A DNA stretch of 60,000 nucleotides from an uncultured Methanobacterium sp. GTDB taxonomy: Archaea > Methanobacteriota > Methanobacteria > Methanobacteriales > Methanobacteriaceae. Below are positions 21,669 to 29,755 of this stretch, piece after piece. The position numbers and the translations under genes are program-made. Where the stretch lies: assembly GCF_963666025.1 (NCBI RefSeq), contig NZ_OY762552.1, positions 1,920,001 through 1,980,000 on the forward strand. Direction: 5' to 3'. Within the stretch, counting starts at the first letter, position 1, and the number at the start of each line of letters is the position of its first letter. Below the pieces are notes generated by a model that searched no databases, was not told the origin of the DNA, and saw only the letters and a list, made by a program, of their open reading frames with translations.

Positions 21669-21887
21669 TTAAATGTCCTCCTAAACTTATTTTATGGTAG
21701 GAGTCATCAGCTTAAAAAAAAGCAGTTAAAGGTGAACCCCTTCACCTGTAGGTTAATATTTAGTTTGTATACTCAGTTGTATATTTTATTTATAATTAAC
21801 TGGTTTTGTTAAACCTTGAGTTAAATTGAAATTTTTAGGTTTTTTACCTATATAAACAGTTGATTAACGGTTAGTTAAATCAGTTAG

Positions 21888-22961
21888 TTAAAAAACTTTT
21901 TCCATAATATGATGACTTAAAAATTCTTTTGTTAAGTATTTGGGGTACACTGGCAATCTTTCTTCCAACTGGAATCCCAGTTCTTGGGTTAATTCCATTA
22001 GTTCATCTAACTCCGGCCAGGGTGCTTCCGGGTTAACGTAATCCTTGGTCAGGGGTGAAACACCGCCCCAGTCATCTGCCCCTGCCAGGAGAAATATCTG
22101 GGCAGTATCCCGGTTAAGGTTAGGGGGGACCTGTACACCACAATCTGGGAAAAGCAGGCGGGTAACTGCCACCATTCGAATCATATCCAGGAGTGAAGGT
22201 TCACTGTAAGATTCCATTTCAATCCCTGGTTTGGGTTTGAAATTCTGAATAATTATCTCCTGAATGTGACCATATTTATCCTGAATTCTCCTGATCTCCA
22301 GGAGCGAATCAGCTCTTTCCTCCACAGTCTCCCCAATACCAATTAAAAGTCCAGTTGTAAATGGTATCTTCAGTTTTCCCGCATTTTCAATGGTTTCAAT
22401 TCTTAATTTAGGATCTTTACCTGGACTCTTCTGATGAGCTGGACTCTCCATCAGTCTGCGGCTGACAGTTTCCAGCATCAGGCCCATGGACGCGTTTACT
22501 TCCCTTAACATTTTAAGCTCATCTTTTTGGAGTATACCGGGGTTACTGTGAGGTAACAGGCTGGTTTCATTAAGTGTCCTCTCACAGAGGTGATAAAGAT
22601 ATTCCAGCATCCCTTCAAATCCCAATTTCTCCAGAGCAGCCCGGACCTGTGGTGTGGTATCAGCCTGTTCTCCGAAGGTGAAAAGGGCTTCCCTGCAACC
22701 ATAATGGTCTGCTTTATGGATGGTAGACATGACCGTGTGGGGTGGTAAGATTAAAGTGGCATCTGGATCTCCAGGTTCCCGGCGGAAAGTGCAGTATCCA
22801 CAGTCATTTCGACAGATATTGGTTAAGGGTAAAAAAACGTTTTTAGAATAAGTTATTCTGTTTGTCTGTCGGAGTGAATTGGCCTGCATCATCAACTGCA
22901 GAACACCCTCACTCTGAACTTCAAGTAAAGAAACCAGCTGGTCTTTGGATAACATTTTCAT
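21888..22961 (-). CDS. cofG: 7,8-didemethyl-8-hydroxy-5-deazariboflavin synthase subunit CofG
   Basis: 357 residues, a radical SAM enzyme with CX3CX2C at C50, C54 and C57 (TNICRNDCGYCTFR). With CofH it joins tyrosine to a flavin precursor to form the F0 chromophore of coenzyme F420. Further family motifs are EALFTFGEQADT, NETSLLPHSNPG, GLLIGIGET and the C-terminal GGVSPLTKDYVNPEAPWP. cofH is not in this window. The ATG at 22961 lacks a clear ribosome binding site. Confidence 0.95.
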   Translation of the reverse strand: MKMLSKDQLVSLLEVQSEGVLQLMMQANSLRQTNRITYSKNVFLPLTNICRNDCGYCTFRREPGDPDATLILPPHTVMSTIHKADHYGCREALFTFGEQADTTPQVRAALEKLGFEGMLEYLYHLCERTLNETSLLPHSNPGILQKDELKMLREVNASMGLMLETVSRRLMESPAHQKSPGKDPKLRIETIENAGKLKIPFTTGLLIGIGETVEERADSLLEIRRIQDKYGHIQEIIIQNFKPKPGIEMESYSEPSLLDMIRMVAVTRLLFPDCGVQVPPNLNRDTAQIFLLAGADDWGGVSPLTKDYVNPEAPWPELDELMELTQELGFQLEERLPVYPKYLTKEFLSHHIMEKVF

Positions 22962-23099
22962 CTTTTTTTTGTTATCTGTTGGGGTTATGTTCTATTTTTA
23001 GTGGTATTTCCAATAAGGTTTTTAGCAGAAAAATTGTTTCAACCTTTAAGGCCATTATTTCATCTTTCCAATATTATTTCACCCTTACTGGTTATTGTT

Positions 23100-23537
23100 T
23101 CAGCCTTCCAGGGCTGAAACCACTAGTTCTACAAAAAGGGGTCCTATACCACTTTTGTCCTTCCAAAGGACTATGAAAATGGCAATATCATTTACCAGAC
23201 CCATACCATAATCTGCGTGGCAGTTCATGCTTTCAAAGGATTCTTTAAGACGATATATTCCGTATATATCTGTTTCTCCCTGGATCTGCACTTGGGAACG
23301 GATCTGTTCGTCTATTATGGAGATGATGTCTGCGGTTTCATCAGAGAACATATCCAGCTCTCGAGCCTCCATATCCTTTAGTATCTGGGAGATGGTGGAA
23401 CCCAGTTCTTCGGGTTGGATCTTTTGGCGTGATTTTCCACGAACTATCAGTAATTCCGCACTGTCCATGGCTGCTTTGGAGCCTTCAAAGGCTTCTAACT
23501 GGCCCATGATTTGTCCAGCAATGTTACGTGTCTTCAA
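23100..23537 (-). CDS. Small methanogen-specific protein (possibly DUF2120)
   Basis: 145 residues, soluble. I believe this is the DUF2120 family seen in Methanobacteriales, but the number is from memory. Visible features are a charged N-terminal half and a conserved-looking HADYGMGLVNDIAIFIVLWKD segment. The start is TTG 23537, directly abutting the mptA stop and six bases after its GGAGG, so it is translationally coupled to mptA. This suggests a role near methanopterin synthesis, but no function is assigned. Confidence 0.6.
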   Translation of the reverse strand: MKTRNIAGQIMGQLEAFEGSKAAMDSAELLIVRGKSRQKIQPEELGSTISQILKDMEARELDMFSDETADIISIIDEQIRSQVQIQGETDIYGIYRLKESFESMNCHADYGMGLVNDIAIFIVLWKDKSGIGPLFVELVVSALEG

Positions 23538-24512
23538 TTAGTTTCCTCCACCATTTTTTATTTCTGCTTTAAGTTCACCCATAGTAGCTACCTTTTCTGC
23601 GAATGCATTGTGACGGTGAATACTCTCCTCGTTAACCTGTTGAACAGTGATCAGGGTGTCATCGGGTAGGTGGGAGAATTCTTTCACAATCTTCTGTATC
23701 ATATGCCTTACGCAGTCTTCCACGAACATGGGATGCTCGTGGGCATTAACCACAACTGCATGTTCATCGGGTCTTTTCAAAAGTTCACAGACATAGGAGC
23801 TCATGGAGTCTTCAATTATCTTGATAATATCTTCACCCCTGATTGTCTGCTGGGCGGGTACTTCAATCATGATACTTCCCCTACCCCTTTGATTGTGGGA
23901 TGCGAAGGTGACAGTTTCCAGGACTTTTTCAGTGGTCTCTTCATCTAAAAATTTCAGAAGCTTCTGTTTAGAGCTTTCCTTCACAGTTTCCTGGGCGCAG
24001 GGACATACAGTCATCCCCACTACTTCTGCTCCGATCATCTTCCGAATGACCACTCCTTCCTTGGTACGGTAACCAATGGCATCCGCCATTATGTTCACCA
24101 TTTCCTGGGTTTTGTGTTGGGTCACCGGCGACTTCTTCATGATCATGAAGTCACTCTTCATACTGACCTCGGCCCGCTTGGCGTATTTGTGCTTTTCAAG
24201 TAGTAAACTCACTATCTCAGCACATAACGACTCTACTTCCATTGCATTGTCTTCTACAGCTTCCTCTAAGACGTGGCTAATGGCTTCTGGGTTGCGTGAC
24301 ATGTGGATGCCTCTTTGAGTGCTGGGCAGATCCACAAAGGCATCGAAGGTGGGTAAAAGAACAATCGGCCTTTTACTATCCCTTTCGATCTTTAAGAGTT
24401 TTTTAACCCCTTTCACCCCTACTCTGGTGAGGTGTACGGGGATGGTAGGTAACTTTTCCTGGGTATCAGGTAAACACGGTGGTTCCAATTTTTTCACCCC
24501 TTGAGTTCTCAA
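23538..24512 (-). CDS. mptA: GTP cyclohydrolase MptA (methanopterin biosynthesis)
   Basis: About 316-324 residues, FolE2/GTP cyclohydrolase IB-type. MptA is the Fe(II)-dependent enzyme that converts GTP to 7,8-dihydroneopterin 2',3'-cyclic phosphate, the first step to methanopterin. The signature metal ligand region VVGMTVCPCAQE is visible near residue 170, with SHNQRGRGSIMIEVP and the HEHPMFVEDCVRHM segment later. The start is uncertain: TTG 24512, GTG 24497, or TTG 24488, which best matches GGGGTG spacing and family N-termini (LEPPCLPDTQEKLP). Followed directly by a coupled small gene. Confidence 0.93.
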   Translation of the reverse strand: MRTQGVKKLEPPCLPDTQEKLPTIPVHLTRVGVKGVKKLLKIERDSKRPIVLLPTFDAFVDLPSTQRGIHMSRNPEAISHVLEEAVEDNAMEVESLCAEIVSLLLEKHKYAKRAEVSMKSDFMIMKKSPVTQHKTQEMVNIMADAIGYRTKEGVVIRKMIGAEVVGMTVCPCAQETVKESSKQKLLKFLDEETTEKVLETVTFASHNQRGRGSIMIEVPAQQTIRGEDIIKIIEDSMSSYVCELLKRPDEHAVVVNAHEHPMFVEDCVRHMIQKIVKEFSHLPDDTLITVQQVNEESIHRHNAFAEKVATMGELKAEIKNGGGN

Positions 24513-24954
24513 TTACTCATAAATTAACTAAAAAACATAAAAAGCAACTGGTTTGTTTCTCATTTTTTGATGAATTAATTATATGGCTAAATTTTTAAGC
24601 TCTGGTTTGTTTTATCCATTCCTTAATGAATGGTTTTTTTTGTTGAATTTTAGATTTTTTATGGAGATTTTTATTAAATAATGGAAATTTTTACTACAAA
24701 TTAAACTCAGTCTATTTCTGTTATAAATTAGGGGATATAAAAAGAGTTATGTTTTTAAGGTATTTTTTGATACATTTTGTATTTGATACATTTGTAGTAA
24801 ACGTGATTTTAGTCTTAACTTGTTTTTTCCCAAGAATATCTTTTCCATTGTAATTTCATTTCCACTGATAATCCTTTTCTACCCTATTATCTTTCATATT
24901 ATCCAATATTAATTACTCCAATAGAAATTACAATATGGAAAGAATCGTTAAGCA
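24513..24954. other. AT-rich spacer upstream of mptA
   Basis: No gene seen. CTGGTTTGTTT occurs twice (24548-24558, 24602-24612). A plus-strand hairpin CCATTC-CTTAAT-GAATGG (24616-24633) is followed by eight T, a terminator-like form, although both flanking genes are on the minus strand. Two copies of TTTGATACATTTTGTA-like sequence lie at 24766-24796. Confidence 0.5.
24616..24641 (+). terminator. Plus-strand hairpin followed by T8
   Basis: A 6-bp stem (CCATTC/GAATGG) with a 6-base loop is followed at once by TTTTTTTT. It looks like an intrinsic terminator for plus-strand RNA, but no plus-strand gene precedes it. It could end an antisense or small RNA from the mptA promoter region, or be fortuitous. 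Confidence 0.35.
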
Positions 24955-25629
<675 letters not shown>

Positions 25630-25933
25630 TGACATCTCCTCAAAATGTATTAACTCATCAGTATTAATGTTTAAAATTCCATTTTTGTTTAAGTTTCAGC
25701 ATTAGTTATTTTGTTTAATTTAAATTTCATGGGTATTTATTGAAATTAACGTTATTTATGGAATTGATAGTTTTATGGGGGTTTATTTTAAATTAAAGTT
25801 ATTTATGGAATTTTATTCAAGTTAACGTTATTTACGGGATTTTATTTTAATTGATAGTTTTTATGGGGGTTTATTTTAAGTTAATGTTATTTATTGAATC
25901 TTATTTTAAGTTAATAATTTTCAAGTGATTGAT
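25630..25933. repeat. Degenerate AT-rich repeats between two minus-strand genes
   Basis: No gene seen. Phrases such as GTTATTTATGGAATT, GGGGGTTTATTTTAA and AAGTTAA(C/T)GTTATTTA recur with a loose period of about 33 bases and a longer one of about 100 bases (roughly 25735-25915). This appears to be a decayed tandem array. Confidence 0.5.
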
Positions 25934-26962
25934 TTAGAATGTGAAAAATGGTGAAAATGTGTCTTGAATTCTTTTAAAAATTCTCTTGGTTTCATCTTTC
26001 ACCACCAGTTTTCCAGATGGTCGCCACTGGTCTTCATGGGTACTCTTGTCCTTTAACACTTTTATCATTTTCAGGTTGGAGCGGGACATGGCATCTTTAC
26101 TATAACCTCCTTCCAGGATCAGCACCATCTTGGGAGTCAGTTCCTGCATGTAGCAGGAGATCCATGGATAAAAATCATCATCTAACTGGAGACTGGAAAG
26201 GGGATCATCCCGATGCCCGTCAAAACCAACATCCAGAAAGTAGAAGTCTGCCTTGAATTTCCTGCAAGCTGGTTCTAAGATTCTCTCTAAGACGTAAATA
26301 TAATCAGAAGTACCCGAACCCGGAGGTAATGGTATGTTAAGATTGAAACCTTCCCCCTTTCCACTGCCAGTTTCCTCAATAAATCCTTTTCCAGGGAAAA
26401 CAGTGTTCGGGTCCTGGTGTATGGATATGTAGAGGACCTGAGGATCATTGTAGAATATTTCGGCTGTTCCATTCCCGTAATGGGCGTCAAAATCCACTAT
26501 CACGAATTTTCGCAGGCCATGGGTTTTTCGCATGTACTCCAGGGCCACTGCAAGATTGTTGATTAAACAGAAACCCATGGCAGTATCTGCGGTGGCATGG
26601 TGGCCCGGAGGTCGTGCCATAGAATAAGCAAAATCATACTGGCTGAAAACAAGTTTTGAGGCTGTGATTGCCCCACCTGCTGCCAGTTTTGCAATTTCGT
26701 AGCTTTGGGGGGAAGCGAATGTGTCAAAGTCCAGGTAACCCCCACCACTTTCTGTAAATTTTTGCAAATGCTTCAGATAGGTGCTGGTGTGCACCCTCAG
26801 GAGGTCATCATCACTGGCAGGTGTGGGCTGGTGAATATCTAATTTTTCCACTTCACCCTGATCTATGAGGTAATTCATCATAACTTCCAGTCTTTCCTGA
26901 TTCTCAGGATGGGATCCAGTTTGATGACGTGCGTATTCTGGGGAGTAAACCAGGGAAATCAC
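25934..26962 (-). CDS. Histone deacetylase-family / acetoin utilisation-type deacetylase
   Basis: 342 residues with the HDAC (arginase-deacetylase) fold. HPENQERLEVMM near 18, the active-site RPPGHHATADTAMGFCLINNLAVA near 117-140, and the zinc-binding DFDAHYGNGTAEIFY near 155 are all intact, followed by DVGFDGHRDDPL. It should be a Zn-dependent amidohydrolase acting on acetylated lysine, polyamine or a small molecule. Archaeal histones occur in this lineage, but a histone substrate is not implied. Start is GTG 26962. Five 18-bp repeats lie just upstream. Confidence 0.88.
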   Translation of the reverse strand: MISLVYSPEYARHQTGSHPENQERLEVMMNYLIDQGEVEKLDIHQPTPASDDDLLRVHTSTYLKHLQKFTESGGGYLDFDTFASPQSYEIAKLAAGGAITASKLVFSQYDFAYSMARPPGHHATADTAMGFCLINNLAVALEYMRKTHGLRKFVIVDFDAHYGNGTAEIFYNDPQVLYISIHQDPNTVFPGKGFIEETGSGKGEGFNLNIPLPPGSGTSDYIYVLERILEPACRKFKADFYFLDVGFDGHRDDPLSSLQLDDDFYPWISCYMQELTPKMVLILEGGYSKDAMSRSNLKMIKVLKDKSTHEDQWRPSGKLVVKDETKRIFKRIQDTFSPFFTF

Positions 26963-27000
26963 ACAAAACGCCTCTAAGGAATTTTTTTATGATGATTTTA

Positions 27001-27090
27001 GATTATTCCGGGATATAAGATTATTCCGGGATATAAGATTATTCCGGGATATAAGATTATTCCGGGATATAAGATTATTCCAAGATATAA
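27001..27090. repeat. 18-bp tandem repeat, five copies
   Basis: GATTATTCCGGGATATAA is repeated four times exactly (27001-27072), with a fifth variant copy (27073-27090) and a degenerate sixth. The array starts 38 bases upstream of the deacetylase start codon, so it lies in its promoter or leader. The minus strand reads LYPGII per unit but the frame closes at once, so it is not a gene. Confidence 0.92.
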
Positions 27091-27203
27091 AAATTATTCC
27101 AGGGATAATCAATTAAACTAACTTTAATCCATTATAATGGTTATAAATTTATTTTAATCTGTTCACATGTGTTTTTTCATTTTTACATGTGATTTTTATT
27201 TGT

Positions 27204-27686
27204 TCACAGCATTCTACTTGAACTGAGGTCTTCTTTCACAATATTAAGCACAGTTTGGGTGTAGGTTCTCTGCACATCTGGTTCCTTGAGTAAACCTTTT
27301 ATAAACTGGTCCAGTTCACTGGTGTCTTTAAATCTGGCAACCAGTATGGCATCAAACTCTCCGGTAACATCATACATGCACAGAACGTTTTTATGGTATG
27401 CGGTCTTGTCCTCCCAGTTTGCAAGTACTCCTCCTTTTACTCGTACTCCAATGATAGTGGTGAGGTTGTAACCCAGTTTACTGTGATCGATCACTGGTGA
27501 GAATTTCTGGATTACTCCATTTTTAGTGAGTTTTTCCATGCGATTATGCACAGTCCCTATGGAAACATCAAGACGCTTTGCTATTTTCCTATAGGACATT
27601 CTTCCGTCGCTATTGAATAAATTAATGATTTCTCGGTCTACTTCGTCTATTTCCACGAGTTCATTCTTTTTATCATTTTCTTTCAT
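27204..27686 (-). CDS. Lrp/AsnC-family transcriptional regulator
   Basis: About 160 residues from ATG 27686 (GGTG upstream). Helix-turn-helix at about 18-60: VDREIINLFNSDGRMSYRKIAKRLDVSIGTVHNRMEKL. The RAM/AsnC ligand-binding domain follows, with TGEFDAILVARFKDTSELDQFI. These proteins form octamers and respond to amino acids. A perfect 12-bp palindrome, GTTCATATGAAC (27697-27708), directly upstream is probably its own operator and may affect the divergent small gene at 27815. Confidence 0.92.
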   Translation of the reverse strand: MKENDKKNELVEIDEVDREIINLFNSDGRMSYRKIAKRLDVSIGTVHNRMEKLTKNGVIQKFSPVIDHSKLGYNLTTIIGVRVKGGVLANWEDKTAYHKNVLCMYDVTGEFDAILVARFKDTSELDQFIKGLLKEPDVQRTYTQTVLNIVKEDLSSSRML

Positions 27687-27696
27687 CGTATTCACC

Positions 27697-27708
27697 GTTC
27701 ATATGAAC
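27697..27708. promoter_or_regulatory. Palindromic candidate Lrp operator
   Basis: GTTCATATGAAC is a perfect 12-bp palindrome 11 bases before the Lrp start codon, in the divergent spacer. Autoregulation is typical of the family. Operator function is inferred. Confidence 0.5.
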
Positions 27709-27814
27709 ATTGTTTATATTTTTTCAATTTGAGCTATGTTTAATTATACATTTTTCATATATTGATGCAAATAATTTAAATATAAGTTTGTACAACCTAT
27801 TATTAGGTGATCAA

Positions 27815-28033
27815 ATGGCTTTGTTGGAAGAAACCATAAAAATGAGGTATATTGCGCTGGTGAAGAAGGGAATAATTGATGATGAGGAATGCAGGTCTTA
27901 TACCAAAAAGATGGATTTTGAGCCGTGTATGGTGAAGAAGGTTCAAAAATTTGAAGACTATTTCGTACCTGGCACTGTGCTTTTAAGTGATAGGGCAAGT
28001 TACAAGTTGAGAATTGAGTATCCAATGGAATAA
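27815..28033 (+). CDS. Small conserved-looking hypothetical protein
   Basis: 72 residues from ATG 27815, preceded by AGGTGATC. Sequence begins MALLEETIKMRYIALVKKG and includes CRSYTKKMDFEPCMVKKV, a helical, charged N-terminus and two cysteines. I do not recognise it. It is divergent from the Lrp gene, so it may be an Lrp target. A good ribosome binding site and a TTTAAATATAAG TATA-like element near 27776-27786 support expression. Confidence 0.55.
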   Translation: MALLEETIKMRYIALVKKGIIDDEECRSYTKKMDFEPCMVKKVQKFEDYFVPGTVLLSDRASYKLRIEYPME

Positions 28034-28373
28034 AAATCACATTATCTTTTTTGGTTAAGGGCATGTTAACTCCAGAATAAACTTAACGTCTTTTAAAATT
28101 AAACTTCACGGTTAAATTATATTCTTCATTATATTTATTTTATTTTTATATTATTTTTTGCTGTTTCCTACTTTATTTAAATCATTGTTCAACAGAGGGG
28201 CTGATCAGTGATTAAAAGTTTCATTCTAAAGTAAATAAGTTCCATAAACTTCAAAATTATATAAATTCCAACGTAACCCCTGTACCGCGAGGTATAATGA
28301 AAATTTAGATTTTATAGTTAGATATCATTGTTTATAATATGATTGGTGCTTATGAATGTCAGGGAATGTGATT
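28034..28373. other. Convergent spacer with a GNRA-loop hairpin
   Basis: No protein gene seen. T-rich stretches near 28125-28165 probably terminate the small gene. At 28281-28296 TGTACC-GCGA-GGTATA would fold as a 6-bp stem (one G-U) with a GCGA tetraloop, preceded by CCCC. A short structured RNA is possible but unproven. Confidence 0.35.
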
Positions 28374-28922
28374 TTAGGTCATGGCCAGCACCCCTGCATC
28401 AGTTATGCCGTATTTTTCCATGGAATGAGATCTTTTAACCATTCCTGATTCTATAAGTCCGTTAAGATGTTTGTAAACCATTGCTCGAGATATTCCAACT
28501 TCTTTACCAATTTCCACGGCAGTAAAGTCATTACGGGTGAGCATTTTCATTATTTTAAGACGGGTCCGGGATATCTTCAGCTCGAATGGTGGAAGCCTAA
28601 CCACTTTCTCTCCAAAACAGGTGAAAATTCCAGCCACTTCCTCCTTGTTTGCTGCAAAATTCAGAAGCGGACCTATATCTCCAGAACCATAGGCAACATA
28701 AACATCTCCGTGTATTTTGGCCCCTCTGATAATTTCTATAATCCGATTCAATGCATCCTGAGGGTCTTCTGTGTCTATTCGAATTTCACCTCCCTTTAGG
28801 AAAGAGTCCAATTCTGTTTTCCGATGTTTACCATAATGTAATGCAATTAATCCATCCGGTTGGGTTTTCATAGAGACATTAAAAAGACACTGCCCTCTTA
28901 AATTGGTAATCAGAGTTTTCAT
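28374..28922 (-). CDS. Winged-helix regulator next to glutamate synthase
   Basis: About 182 residues from ATG 28922 (GGTGATTT upstream). The C-terminal 75 residues are an ArsR/MarR-like winged helix: RLKIMKMLTRNDFTAVEIGKEVGISRAMVYKHLNGLIESGMVKR. The N-terminal 105 residues (TNLRGQCLFNVSMKTQPDGLIALHYGKHRKTELDSF, then VYVAYGSGDIGPLLNF) form an unrecognised, possibly ligand-binding domain. It is divergent from the glutamate synthase genes, and the spacer has repeats that could be operators, so it may control nitrogen assimilation. Function inferred from position. Confidence 0.75.
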   Translation of the reverse strand: MKTLITNLRGQCLFNVSMKTQPDGLIALHYGKHRKTELDSFLKGGEIRIDTEDPQDALNRIIEIIRGAKIHGDVYVAYGSGDIGPLLNFAANKEEVAGIFTCFGEKVVRLPPFELKISRTRLKIMKMLTRNDFTAVEIGKEVGISRAMVYKHLNGLIESGMVKRSHSMEKYGITDAGVLAMT

Positions 28923-28931
28923 ATAAATCAC

Positions 28932-29045
28932 CTTCACTAAAATAACTCACTTCACTAAAACCATTGTCTCATTTTATTATATAACAGTATACCTTGAAAG
29001 TTACACGAAGGGTAAAGTTTATAGTTCATCATGATTTAGTACCCT
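28932..29045. promoter_or_regulatory. Divergent promoter region with repeat elements
   Basis: CTTCACTAAAA occurs at 28932-28942 and 28950-28960. TTATTATATAAC (about 28974-28984) is a TATA box. An inverted pair AGGGTA (29009-29014) and TACCCT (29040-29045) lies between it and the glutamate synthase start. These are candidate operators for the winged-helix regulator. Confidence 0.45.
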
Positions 29046-29080
29046 CAAAGAGATTACATGGGGGAATTTGAACGAGTACA

Positions 29081-29755
29081 ATGGATACTATAAAAGCAGA
29101 AAACTATACCACCCGACAGTTGAACACTGAGATTAAAAAGGCACTATCTGACGATAAAAATAATTTGGTACTGGAAAATCCCGGTAAACTGGACTCAATT
29201 GCAGTGGGTCTAGGTTCCGGTGTAGGAGTCACTCTAAAAGGAGATGCTGGGGATTTTGTAGCGGCACTGAATAACGGGGCCTCCATAGAAATACATGGAA
29301 ATGTTGGTCGCTACGTGGGAGATAACATGACTTCCGGTGAGATCATTGTAAGAGGTTCTGCTGAAGACGGAGTTGGATTCGGAACCTACAATGGTACCAT
29401 AGTTGTTTATGGGGATGCTGGCGACGCAGTAGGTCAGCTGAACAAAGGAGGAATTCTGGTAATAAATGGTAATATGGGCAAACTAGCCGGACTTTACATG
29501 CTCAGTGGGGATATAATCGTTACTGGGGATGCAGGGGAAGATACTGGGGACTGGATGATAGGGGGGAACATATACGTGGCTGGGAAGTGCCAAACCGGTA
29601 CAAACGCTGCAGTAATGGAACTTGGTACCTCTGATAAGGATAAATTATCCTCAATTTTCCAGAAGTACAATATAGATGCCCAAGCTGAAGATTTCGTTAA
29701 GATTGGGCCTGAAGAGTTAAGGCCCTTTTATGGTAAAGAGGAGGCATCCCAATGA
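29081..29755 (+). CDS. Glutamate synthase GXGXG-domain subunit (archaeal type)
   Basis: 224 residues made almost entirely of a right-handed beta-helix, equal to the C-terminal GXGXG domain of glutamate synthase large subunits and related to FwdC. Repeating Gly-rich turns are visible: GLGSGVGVTLKGDAGDF, IEIHGNVGRYVGDNM, IVVYGDAGDAVGQLNKGG, LVINGNMGKLAGLYM. The adjacent Fe-S/FMN subunit supports the glutamate synthase assignment over formylmethanofuran dehydrogenase. It overlaps that gene by 4 bases. Confidence 0.88.
   Translation: MDTIKAENYTTRQLNTEIKKALSDDKNNLVLENPGKLDSIAVGLGSGVGVTLKGDAGDFVAALNNGASIEIHGNVGRYVGDNMTSGEIIVRGSAEDGVGFGTYNGTIVVYGDAGDAVGQLNKGGILVINGNMGKLAGLYMLSGDIIVTGDAGEDTGDWMIGGNIYVAGKCQTGTNAAVMELGTSDKDKLSSIFQKYNIDAQAEDFVKIGPEELRPFYGKEEASQ

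Noticed and set aside
27001..27090. CRISPR array
   Set aside because: The 18-bp units are directly adjacent with no unique spacers, and there are no cas genes.
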